NCBI GenBank assembly: GCA_964428475.1
Contig: CAYRYO010000010.1
Location: forward strand, 1 to 49,648
Direction of reading: 5' to 3'
Source of the DNA: JARICQ01 sp964428475
GTDB lineage: Bacteria > Bacillota > Clostridia > Tissierellales > Tissierellaceae
Length of the DNA stretch: 49,648 bases
Every line of letters starts with the position of its first letter. Within the stretch, counting starts at the first letter, position 1. This document shows positions 22,627-30,538 of this stretch, one piece after another. The position numbers and the translations under genes are program-made. Below the pieces are notes generated by a model. That model ran no database searches and was not told the DNA's origin. It saw only the letters and a program-made list of their open reading frames with translations.

Positions 22627-23403
22627 TTGTTAGAGACTTTGTTGTTTGAAAAGAGAGGGAATATTGGTATTATAAATATCCATAGGCCTGAGGCTATGAA
22701 TGCTTTAAATTCAAAAGTGCTAGATGAATTAGATGACTTAATGGATGAAATATCTAAAGATGAAGATGTATATGTAGTTGTACTTACAGGAAGTGGAAAG
22801 GCATTTGTTGCAGGTGCAGATATAGCTGAGATGAAAGATAAAAATGCTTTGGAGGCGAAGGTATTTGCAGGTAAGGGAATGAGCTTGTTTAGAAAGATAG
22901 AAACTATGGATAAACCAGTGATAGCTGCTGTCAATGGTTTTGCACTAGGTGGTGGATGTGAACTTGCTATGTGCTGCGATATTAGAATTGCATCTGAAAA
23001 GGCGAAATTTGGTCAACCCGAAGTAGGGCTTGGGATTACACCAGGATTTGGTGGAACTCAGAGACTTTCTAGACTTGTGGGTGAAGGAATAGCAAAGGAA
23101 CTTATATTTACTTGCGATATTATAAAAGCAGATGAGGCATATAGAATTGGGCTTGTAAATCAACTAGTGGCGGCTGAGGATTTGATGGAAACTGCAATCC
23201 AAATGGCAGAAAAGATAGCTTCTAAGGCACAAATTGCTGTTAGAAATTCAAAGCAAGCTATTAATAGAGGCTTACAGACAGATATAGATACTGGAATGAC
23301 TATTGAAGAGGATTTATTTGCATTGTGTTTTTCAACGGAAGATCAATTAGAGGGCATGGCGGCTTTTTTGGAAAAGAGAAAGCCTGAATATAAAATAAAA
23401 TAA
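22627..23403 (+). CDS. crt: Enoyl-CoA hydratase / 3-hydroxybutyryl-CoA dehydratase (crotonase)
   Basis: Crotonase hydrates crotonyl-CoA, or dehydrates 3-hydroxybutyryl-CoA in butyrate formation. The 258 residues show the oxyanion-hole segments FVAGADIAEM (about 62-71) and FALGGGCELAMCCD (about 106-119) and the catalytic FGQPEVGLGITPGFGGTQRL region (about 131-150) with the second Glu. The start is TTG 22627 with AAGGAGGT seven bases upstream. It forms an operon with hbd, 13 bases on. Thiolase and butyryl-CoA dehydrogenase are not in this window. Confidence 0.92.
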   Translation: MLETLLFEKRGNIGIINIHRPEAMNALNSKVLDELDDLMDEISKDEDVYVVVLTGSGKAFVAGADIAEMKDKNALEAKVFAGKGMSLFRKIETMDKPVIAAVNGFALGGGCELAMCCDIRIASEKAKFGQPEVGLGITPGFGGTQRLSRLVGEGIAKELIFTCDIIKADEAYRIGLVNQLVAAEDLMETAIQMAEKIASKAQIAVRNSKQAINRGLQTDIDTGMTIEEDLFALCFSTEDQLEGMAAFLEKRKPEYKIK

Positions 23404-23416
23404 TAGGAGTGATAAT

Positions 23417-24265
23417 ATGAAAAAGATAGGTATATTAGGTAGAGGAACTATGGCTTGTGGTATAGTTCAGATATTTGCACAAAATGGATATGATACTACT
23501 ATGTGGGTTAGATCAATTGATAAGGAAAATCCTAGAGCTAGTATCAAGGGAATAGAAAAAGTATTAAACAAACTTGTTTCTAAGGAAAGAATATCTAAAG
23601 AAGATATGGAAGGCACTCTAAGTCGCATTAGTATTACTACTGATTTTGAAGATTTAAAAGATAATGATTTAATTATTGAAGCTATATCAGAAGATATGGA
23701 TCTTAAAAAAGAGATATTTAAAAACCTAGATGATATATGTAAAGAGCAAACAATACTATCTACAAATACATCATCTCTATCTATTACTGAAATTGCAAGT
23801 TCAACTAACAGACCTGACAAGGTAATTGGAATGCACTTTTTCAATCCAGTACCAATGATGAAGCTTGTAGAAGTGATCAAGGGAATTGCAACTTCTGAAG
23901 AGACTAAGGATAAAATAGTAGAGCTTTCAAAAGAAGTAGGAAAGACTCCAGTAGAAGTAGAAGAAGCTCCAGGATTTGTTGTAAATAGGATACTTATCCC
24001 TATGATAAATGAAGGAATAGGCATACTTGCTGATGGAGTAGCAAGTGCTAGTGATATTGATGAAGCAATGAAACTAGGTGCAAACCATCCAATGGGACCT
24101 TTAGCACTTGGAGATTTAGTAGGACTAGATGTATGTTTGGCTATTATGGATGTTTTATACGATGAATTTAAGGATCCAAAATATAGAGCTCATCCACTAC
24201 TTAGAAAGATGGTAAGAGGTGGCAAATTAGGTAGAAAAACAAAACAAGGATTTTACACATATTAA
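23417..24265 (+). CDS. hbd: 3-hydroxybutyryl-CoA dehydrogenase
   Basis: The enzyme interconverts acetoacetyl-CoA and 3-hydroxybutyryl-CoA with NAD(P)H. The 282 residues hold the Rossmann start IGILGRGTMACGIVQIFA; the second glycine of the usual GxGxMG loop is followed by Arg and the last is changed to CG, a mild variation. SNTSSLSITEIA (about 117) and GMHFFNPVPMMKLVEVI (about 138-154, catalytic His) are present. The C-terminal helical domain carries GPLALGDLVGLD. TAGGAGTG precedes the ATG. It is the second gene of the crt-hbd unit. Confidence 0.93.
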   Translation: MKKIGILGRGTMACGIVQIFAQNGYDTTMWVRSIDKENPRASIKGIEKVLNKLVSKERISKEDMEGTLSRISITTDFEDLKDNDLIIEAISEDMDLKKEIFKNLDDICKEQTILSTNTSSLSITEIASSTNRPDKVIGMHFFNPVPMMKLVEVIKGIATSEETKDKIVELSKEVGKTPVEVEEAPGFVVNRILIPMINEGIGILADGVASASDIDEAMKLGANHPMGPLALGDLVGLDVCLAIMDVLYDEFKDPKYRAHPLLRKMVRGGKLGRKTKQGFYTY

Positions 24266-24269
24266 TATT

Positions 24270-24300
24270 AAAAAGAGATACAGCTAGCTGTATCTTTTTT
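24270..24300 (+). terminator. Rho-independent terminator after hbd
   Basis: GATACAGCTAGCTGTATC is a perfect palindrome flanked by A and T runs (TCTTTTTT). Confidence 0.85.
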
Positions 24301-24368
24301 AATTCAATAATATAAAAGAAGATATTGGTTACAATAAATTTAAAGATTTTTTTGGAAGGTGTGTTGAA

Positions 24369-25403
24369 ATGAGAAAATTTTTAAAGGTGTTTATTGTAAG
24401 CTTTTCTTTCTTTTTTTTGTCAATGGCAATAGGTTCATATTCTTATTTGAGAGAAAACGATATAAAGCTTGAGAATAATTTAGGATTTGGCTTTTATGAA
24501 GAATTGAAAATAAAAAATATTAATGTAGAAAAAGATGTAGAGATTAAAAAAGAAAAAGTTGAACCCATAGTATATGACAATTTAAAACTTGCTATGGAAA
24601 ATAGCAATAGAATTAATTTTTTGATAATGGGAATGGATGATGTGAGGACAGATACTATTATACTGGCTAGCTTTTGTCAAGATACAAAGAAAATAGATTT
24701 AATTCATATTCCTAGAGATACATATGTTTACAGGGAGAAATACAAAAGAGCTGACCAGCAGAAAATAAATAGCATATATGCTATAGATGGAATTTTAGCT
24801 TTACAAGATACAATATCCTCCATTTTAAATGGTATGAAGATCCATTATTATGCGACTATAGACTATAAGGCTGTAGAAAGCATAGTAGATGAAGTAGGTG
24901 GCGTAAGTGTAGATGTTCCATTTAAAATGAGATATAAAGATCCAAGTTTAAATCCACCACTAATAATAGATATACCAGCTGGTGAACAATTACTTGATGG
25001 GAAAAAATCACTACAGTTTTTAAGGTATAGAAAGGGAAGTAAAAATGAAGGATATATCGATGGGGATTTGGGGAGAATAAGAGCTCAACAAGACTTCTTG
25101 AAGTCCTTTATAGATAAAGCTATGGATAACAGAATTAAGATTGTTAAAAGTGGATTCAAACACATTAAAACGGATATAGGCTTATTGACAGCACTTTCAT
25201 ATGCTAAGAATGTTATTGGAATGACAGTGGATGATGTTAACATAGATATTTTACCAGGCAAGTCTGAATTTAAGTCTATAAATGGCACCATTTTATCGTA
25301 TTACATTAGAGACGAAAGAGCTATTACAGAGTTTTTAAATAATATGTACAATGTAAATGAGAATATTGAAAATGAAGCCACTAAAAAAGATGATCTGCAA
25401 TAG
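24369..25403 (+). CDS. LytR-CpsA-Psr (LCP) family cell-wall polymer ligase
   Basis: LCP proteins attach teichoic acid-like polymers or polysaccharides to peptidoglycan outside the membrane. The 344 residues have an N-terminal membrane anchor (about 5-27), then the LCP domain with LIMGMDDVRTDTIILASF (about 79-96), HIPRDTYVY, VDEVGGVSVDVP and SLQFLRYRKG...GDLGRIRAQQDFL, which carry the Arg and Asp residues that bind the polyprenyl pyrophosphate. The polymer is unknown. murC on the other strand shares its terminator. Confidence 0.92.
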   Translation: MRKFLKVFIVSFSFFFLSMAIGSYSYLRENDIKLENNLGFGFYEELKIKNINVEKDVEIKKEKVEPIVYDNLKLAMENSNRINFLIMGMDDVRTDTIILASFCQDTKKIDLIHIPRDTYVYREKYKRADQQKINSIYAIDGILALQDTISSILNGMKIHYYATIDYKAVESIVDEVGGVSVDVPFKMRYKDPSLNPPLIIDIPAGEQLLDGKKSLQFLRYRKGSKNEGYIDGDLGRIRAQQDFLKSFIDKAMDNRIKIVKSGFKHIKTDIGLLTALSYAKNVIGMTVDDVNIDILPGKSEFKSINGTILSYYIRDERAITEFLNNMYNVNENIENEATKKDDLQ

Positions 25404-25415
25404 ACCATCTTTTTT
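25383..25415. terminator. Bidirectional terminator between the LCP gene and murC
   Basis: AAAAAAGATG (25383-25392) pairs with CATCTTTTTT (25406-25415). It overlaps the end of the LCP reading frame and serves both convergent genes. Confidence 0.8.
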
Positions 25416-25418
25416 ATT

Positions 25419-26822
25419 TTAAACTGCTGCCTTTTCTTTTTTATAATTTAAAAACATCTCTCCTACACAGTAGATATTTCCTGCACCCATAGTGACTACT
25501 ATATCATCTTCATGCACATTTTCAATTAGATATGTTTTTATATCTTCAAATTCTCTGATGTAAACTGCATCTAGACCTTTTTGCTTAAGGGCATTTGATA
25601 AATCTGTAGAATGAATTATTCCGTTATCTTTTTCTCTAGCTGCATATATATCGGTGATAATTATCTTATCTGCATCGTAAAAGGATTCAGAAAAGCTTTT
25701 AAGAAGAAGCTTGGTTCTAGTATATGTGTGTGGTTGAAATATACAGTATATATTGCCAGATTTAGACATTTTAAGTGCATTTAGGCTTGCTTTTATTTCT
25801 GTTGGATGATGGGCATAATCGTCTATTACCTTTATTCCATTTTGGAAACCTTTAAATTCTAATCTTCTATGAACACCAGTGTAGGATAAGATATTATCTT
25901 TTATTAAATCCATATTAAGTCCCATATCTCTTGCTGCTACAATACTTGCTAGTGAATTATATATATTATGAATTCCCATTACATTTAAATTTATTTCATA
26001 AAATTCCTTATTTTTATAGTTTAAAGTATAGGTAGGAAAGCCTTCTTTGCTAAAAGATATATTTTCTGCTTTATAGTCTGCATTTCCGTTAACTCCAAAG
26101 GTGATTACATTTGCTGAAGTAGCATTTATTACACATTCAGAATTTGGATCATCTAAATTAATAATAAGAGTGCTGTCTTCTTTTAAATTTTTAGCATATT
26201 GAACAAATGTCTGTTTTATATGATCCAAACTCTCAAAGTAATCTAAATGATCTTCGTCAATATTTAGAATTATAGACATTGTTGGAAAATACTTGAGTAT
26301 ATTTCCCTTGTATTCGCATGCTTCTGTTAGGATTAAGTCTTTTGATCCTAATTTTACATTTCCACCGATTTCATCTAATTCTCCACCCAAGAGAATGGTA
26401 GGGCTTAGATTGGATCTATTCAATATGGTGGATAGCATACTAGTAGTGCTAGTTTTTCCGTGAGTTCCGGATACTGCTATTGAGCTTTTAAAATTCTTCA
26501 TCAAGGCTCCTAGAAATGTGGCCCTATCTATGACAGGTATTTTGAGGTCAATTGATTGCCTAAGTTCTTCGTTATCTACGGATATAGCATCTGTATATAT
26601 AACTAAATCAGGATTGTTTATATTTTCAGCTGAATGGTTTATGTAAACTTTTGCACCTAAGTTTTTAAGTTTTCTTACGATTGCACTATCTTTTGCATCT
26701 GATCCAGTTACTGTATATCCACTGTTTAAAAGTATTTCAGCTAATCCACTCATAGAGATTCCTCCTATACCTATAAAGTGTACATTAGTGTACTTATTTC
26801 TATCTATTGAAAATTCAAACAT
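25419..26822 (-). CDS. murC: UDP-N-acetylmuramate-L-alanine ligase
   Basis: MurC adds L-Ala to UDP-MurNAc in peptidoglycan synthesis. The 467 residues have the N-terminal Rossmann motif FIGIGGISMSGLAEIL, the Mur-ligase ATP loop SGTHGKTSTTSM (about 117), EACEYKG, LNIDEDHLDYF and DDYAHHPTEI (about 330). ATG 26822 is five bases after TAGGAGGAG; an in-frame start seven codons upstream would swallow that ribosome site. It stands alone on the minus strand between the LCP gene and spoVG. Confidence 0.95.
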   Translation of the reverse strand: MFEFSIDRNKYTNVHFIGIGGISMSGLAEILLNSGYTVTGSDAKDSAIVRKLKNLGAKVYINHSAENINNPDLVIYTDAISVDNEELRQSIDLKIPVIDRATFLGALMKNFKSSIAVSGTHGKTSTTSMLSTILNRSNLSPTILLGGELDEIGGNVKLGSKDLILTEACEYKGNILKYFPTMSIILNIDEDHLDYFESLDHIKQTFVQYAKNLKEDSTLIINLDDPNSECVINATSANVITFGVNGNADYKAENISFSKEGFPTYTLNYKNKEFYEINLNVMGIHNIYNSLASIVAARDMGLNMDLIKDNILSYTGVHRRLEFKGFQNGIKVIDDYAHHPTEIKASLNALKMSKSGNIYCIFQPHTYTRTKLLLKSFSESFYDADKIIITDIYAAREKDNGIIHSTDLSNALKQKGLDAVYIREFEDIKTYLIENVHEDDIVVTMGAGNIYCVGEMFLNYKKEKAAV

Positions 26823-27036
26823 GGAAACTCCTCCTATTAACATTACATTTTAATTTCTATCTATTTTATTATAGCCAATATTTATTTTAATATTATCTTA
26901 TTCAAAAAACTTTAAACTGTCACTGAATGATTATATCATATTGAAAAAAAAATTAAAGGCATTTATTAATATTATGTTAAGTTTTTGATATCTAAAGCAT
27001 ATTTTAGATTAAAAATAAAAATATTTCAAAAAAAGA

Positions 27037-27062
27037 AGGACTTTTAATACTCCATATAGAAT
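27037..27062 (+). promoter_or_regulatory. Candidate sigma-H promoter of spoVG
   Basis: AGGACTT (27037-27043) and ATAGAAT (27056-27062) are separated by 12 bases, close to the sigma-H pattern (AGGAWWW, 11-12 bases, RNNGAAT). spoVG is a classic sigma-H gene. The remaining intergenic DNA back to murC (26823-27036) is AT-rich, with no other clear structure. Confidence 0.5.
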
Positions 27063-27118
27063 ATATACTATATTCATAAATTTTTTTGACTTCAAAATAA
27101 AGGGATGGTGAACTGACA

Positions 27119-27409
27119 ATGATGATTACAGATGTAAGAATGAGAAAGATCGCACAAGAGGGGAAGATGAAGGCTATAGTTTCTATTACCTTTGACAATG
27201 AATTTGTAGTACATGATATCAAAGTAATAGATGGACAGAATGGTTTATTTGTAGCTATGCCTAGTAGAAAAATGGGAGATGGAGATTTTAGAGATATCGC
27301 TCACCCTATTAATTCAGAGACAAGAGAAAAAATTCAAAAAGCTATTTTTGAAGAATATGAAAAGACTTTAGCTCAAGAAAAAGAAGATATAGTAGCAGCT
27401 ACAGTGTAA
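27119..27409 (+). CDS. spoVG: SpoVG, RNA/DNA-binding regulator (septation and sporulation)
   Basis: The 96 residues give a near-complete SpoVG match: ITDVRMRKIAQEGKMKAIVS, FVVHDIKVIDGQNGLFVAMP and FRDIAHPINSETREKIQ. Known roles are in asymmetric septation and as a broad regulator. Start at the first of two adjacent ATGs (27119); the second (27122) is equally possible. The insertion GDGD in the middle replaces the usual SKRTPDGE-like turn. It heads the block that continues with glmU and prs, separated by a terminator. Confidence 0.95.
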   Translation: MMITDVRMRKIAQEGKMKAIVSITFDNEFVVHDIKVIDGQNGLFVAMPSRKMGDGDFRDIAHPINSETREKIQKAIFEEYEKTLAQEKEDIVAATV

Positions 27410-27410
27410 A

Positions 27411-27436
27411 AAAAAGACCTCAAATGAGGTCTTTTT
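27411..27436 (+). terminator. Rho-independent terminator after spoVG
   Basis: AAAAAGACCTCA (27411-27422) pairs with TGAGGTCTTTTT (27425-27436), a 12-bp stem. Confidence 0.9.
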
Positions 27437-27550
27437 CCTTGTATAATAAAACAATTATATAAAATTTTTTATTTTTATGGAATTAATTGTAGACTTATGA
27501 TAAAAATAAGTTAGAATATATATGAGACATTTTTCAAATGAGGTGAAAAG

Positions 27551-28936
27551 ATGGAAATTGCAATTATTTTAGCAGCAGGTGAAGGAAGTAGAATGAAATC
27601 AAAAGTTTCAAAAGTGCTGCACAATGTATGTGGCAAGCCCATACTCAGTTATATAGTAGATGCAGCTAGGGTGGCGAATTTACAAAGAAATATTGTAGTA
27701 GTTGGACATAGTGGGGAAATGGTAAGGGAATATTTCAAGGATGAGGATATAATTTTCAAAACTCAAGCAATAGGAGCTGATCTGCCTTATGGTACTGGAT
27801 ATGCTGTGATGCAGGCAGTAGACGAGATAGAAGATGATAGTACAGTTGTTATATTATATGGTGATACTCCTCTTATTCGTAGTGAAACCATAAAAGGTTT
27901 AATGGAATATCACAAGGAAAATGACTTTAAGGGGACTGTACTGACTGCTAGATTATCTGACCTTACTGGCTATGGTAGAATAATAAGAGATAAAGATGGA
28001 TATATCTCTAAGATAGTTGAAGATAAAGATGCTAATCCAGAAGAAAAGGAAATAGATGAGGTGAATTCAGGGATATATTGCTTTGATGGAGCATTACTTA
28101 AAAATGCCCTAAGTAAAATCACAAATGACAATGTTCAAAATGAATACTATGTAACAGATGTAATTGAGATATTAAAGAGAGATGGACACAAGCTTGGAGC
28201 CTATCTAATAGAGGACTCAGTTGAGATTAATGGAGTTAATTCAAGGGCTCAATTGGCATTTTGTGAAGATATTATAAGGGAAAGAATTAATAATTATCAT
28301 ATGGACAATGGAGTAACTCTTATAAATCCTTCTAATACTTATATTGAAAATGGAGTTAAGATAGGAAGAGATACTATTATTTATCCAGGAGTATTTCTTG
28401 AGGGGGATACAGAGATAGGTGAGGGTTGTCTTATCAAACAAGGGACTAGGATAGAGAATAGTAAGGTAATGAGTTCGGTAACAATAGAATCTTCTGTAAT
28501 AGAAGATAGTTTTGTAGATGAAGGTACAAAAATAGGACCTAATGCTCATTTAAGGCCTAATAGCCATATTGGGAAAAACATAAAAATAGGAAACTTTGTT
28601 GAAATAAAAAATGCAACGATGGCAGATGGTTCAAAAGCTGGGCATTTATCTTATGTGGGAGACGCAGATATAGGGTATAATGTAAACATTGGCTGTGGGG
28701 TAGTCTTTGTAAATTACAATGGTAGGGATAAATTTAGGACTACTATTGGAGACAATGCTTTTATCGGAAGCAATTCCAATCTTGTTGCACCAGTTGAAGT
28801 TGAAGACTGGGGATATATAGCCGCTGGATCTACTATAACAAAAAAGGTAAATGAAGGAGAATTGTCTATAGCTAGAGCGGACCAGAAAAACTTAAAAGGA
28901 TGGGTTGAAAAAAAAGGTTACAAAGGTCATAAATAA
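27551..28936 (+). CDS. glmU: Bifunctional UDP-GlcNAc pyrophosphorylase / glucosamine-1-P acetyltransferase
   Basis: GlmU makes UDP-GlcNAc from glucosamine-1-phosphate. The 461 residues include the uridylyltransferase motif LAAGEGSRMKSKVSKVLH (about 7-24), YGTGYAV and LYGDTPLI, then a left-handed beta-helix with hexapeptide repeats from about 250 (IGRDTIIYPG, IGPNAHLRPNSHIG, GNFVEIKNA). Both activities look intact. AGGTGAAAAG precedes the ATG. It forms an operon with prs 17 bases downstream. Confidence 0.96.
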   Translation: MEIAIILAAGEGSRMKSKVSKVLHNVCGKPILSYIVDAARVANLQRNIVVVGHSGEMVREYFKDEDIIFKTQAIGADLPYGTGYAVMQAVDEIEDDSTVVILYGDTPLIRSETIKGLMEYHKENDFKGTVLTARLSDLTGYGRIIRDKDGYISKIVEDKDANPEEKEIDEVNSGIYCFDGALLKNALSKITNDNVQNEYYVTDVIEILKRDGHKLGAYLIEDSVEINGVNSRAQLAFCEDIIRERINNYHMDNGVTLINPSNTYIENGVKIGRDTIIYPGVFLEGDTEIGEGCLIKQGTRIENSKVMSSVTIESSVIEDSFVDEGTKIGPNAHLRPNSHIGKNIKIGNFVEIKNATMADGSKAGHLSYVGDADIGYNVNIGCGVVFVNYNGRDKFRTTIGDNAFIGSNSNLVAPVEVEDWGYIAAGSTITKKVNEGELSIARADQKNLKGWVEKKGYKGHK

Positions 28937-28953
28937 TCTTAGGAGGAAATTAG

Positions 28954-29901
28954 ATGAAGTTAGTTAGAAGCGGAATGAAAGTTTTTTCAGGTAATGCAAA
29001 CAATGAACTTGCAGATAGAATTTGTAAGGAATTAGAGGTGCCAGTGGGAGTATGCGATCTAGGTACTTTTAGTGATGGAGAAATAAATGTAAATATAGCG
29101 GAGACTGTAAGAGGTATTGATGTATTTATAGTACAGCCGACTTGTACTCCTGTAAATCACAATTTGATGGAGATATTGATACTTATAGATGCTTGTAAAA
29201 GAGCTTCAGCAGGTAGGGTAAATGCTGTAGTTCCATACTATGGATATGCAAGACAAGATAGAAAAGCTAAAGCGCGTGAACCTATAACAGCAAAAATGGT
29301 TGCAGATTTATTTACTGTAGCTGGTGCAGATAGAGTGATAACTATGGATTTACATGCGGCTCAAATACAGGGATATTTTGATATACCGGTGGATCATCTC
29401 TCGGGAGTTCCAATACTTGCAGAGCATTTTAAAGATATTGCAAAAGAAGATACAGTGATAGTATCTCCTGATATAGGTGGAGTTACTAGAGCTAGAAACT
29501 TTGCGCATATATTAGATCTTCCAATAGCTATCATAGAGAAAAGAAGACCCAAGGCTAATGTTTCAGAGGTAATGAATGTAATAGGTGATATAAAGGATAA
29601 GAATGTAATACTTGTTGACGATATAGTTGATACTGCAGGGACTATCACAAAGGCTGCATCAGTGCTTAAGAACTTTGGGGCTAAAAAGGTTTATGGATGT
29701 GCTACTCATGGAGTATTATCGGGTCCAGCTATTGAAAGAATAGCTGAAAGTGAGATGGAAAAGTTTGTAATTACAGATACAATTCCACTTACAGCTGAAA
29801 AACAAATAGACAAGATAGAGGTAATATCTGTTGCAGGTTTATTTGCTGAAGCAATAAAGAGAATTCACAACAATGAATCAGTGAGCAAGTTGTTTGATTA
29901 A
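28954..29901 (+). CDS. prs: Ribose-phosphate pyrophosphokinase (PRPP synthetase)
   Basis: Prs makes PRPP from ribose-5-phosphate and ATP for nucleotide, His and Trp synthesis. The 315 residues carry FSDGEINVNIAETVRG, the flexible loop PYYGYARQDRKAKAREPI (about 93-110), MDLHAAQIQGYFDIP (about 130) and the PRPP-binding VDDIVDTAGT (about 219-228). TTAGGAGGAA precedes the ATG. PRPP is used by xpt and hpt, both in this window. Confidence 0.96.
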   Translation: MKLVRSGMKVFSGNANNELADRICKELEVPVGVCDLGTFSDGEINVNIAETVRGIDVFIVQPTCTPVNHNLMEILILIDACKRASAGRVNAVVPYYGYARQDRKAKAREPITAKMVADLFTVAGADRVITMDLHAAQIQGYFDIPVDHLSGVPILAEHFKDIAKEDTVIVSPDIGGVTRARNFAHILDLPIAIIEKRRPKANVSEVMNVIGDIKDKNVILVDDIVDTAGTITKAASVLKNFGAKKVYGCATHGVLSGPAIERIAESEMEKFVITDTIPLTAEKQIDKIEVISVAGLFAEAIKRIHNNESVSKLFD

Positions 29902-29924
29902 TATAAAGATTAGTGGGTGATATT

Positions 29925-30503
29925 TTGTATGTAATAGTAGGTCTAGGAAATCCAGGAAAGACTTATACAAATACAAGGCATAATGTGGGCTTTAATACCA
30001 TAGACTTATTAGCAGATAGAAACAATATAAAGATTAATAAAATAAAATTTAAGTCTGTTTATGGAGAGGGAATTATAAATGGTAAAAAGGTTCTCTTGGT
30101 CAAGCCTCAAACTTATATGAATAATAGCGGTGAGACAGTGAGAGATATAGCCAACTTTTTCAAACTAGATTCTTCAAAGATAATCGTGATAGTGGATGAT
30201 ATTGATATTGAATTTGCTAGCGTGAGGATAAAGAAAAAGGGAAGTGCTGGATCTCATAATGGTCTTAAATCCATTATTTATTTGCTGGGAAGAGACGATT
30301 TCTCGCGCATAAAAATAGGTATAGGGAAGAAGCGTGAAGATCAGGATTTAGCAGATTTTGTATTGAGTAGGTTTTCAAAGGATGAAGTAAATATAATTGA
30401 GGAGGCTATATTCTCAGGTGCAGAGGCTGTAGAGACTATTATAAAAGAGGATATTGACTCTGCTATGAATAAATTTAATAAGAAAAATAAGGCCCAGGAT
30501 TAA
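29925..30503 (+). CDS. pth: Peptidyl-tRNA hydrolase
   Basis: Pth frees tRNA from peptidyl-tRNAs dropped by ribosomes. The 192 residues start VIVGLGNPG with catalytic-site Asn9 and His19 (TRHNVGF), followed by LLVKPQTYMNNSG and VIVDDIDIEF (catalytic Asp). TTG 29925 follows GGGTGAT and gives the standard N-terminus; GTG 29913 would add four residues and overlap that ribosome site. It is the spoVC position of the Bacillus order. Confidence 0.94.
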   Translation: MYVIVGLGNPGKTYTNTRHNVGFNTIDLLADRNNIKINKIKFKSVYGEGIINGKKVLLVKPQTYMNNSGETVRDIANFFKLDSSKIIVIVDDIDIEFASVRIKKKGSAGSHNGLKSIIYLLGRDDFSRIKIGIGKKREDQDLADFVLSRFSKDEVNIIEEAIFSGAEAVETIIKEDIDSAMNKFNKKNKAQD

Positions 30504-30510
30504 CCTGGGC
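30492..30510 (+). terminator. Weak hairpin at the end of pth
   Basis: GCCCAGG (30492-30498) pairs with CCTGGGC (30504-30510) across the pth stop codon. The T-tract after it is interrupted, so partial read-through into mfd is likely. Confidence 0.5.
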
Positions 30511-30538
30511 TTTAGGTGCTTTTTATTTGAGGTGAAAG

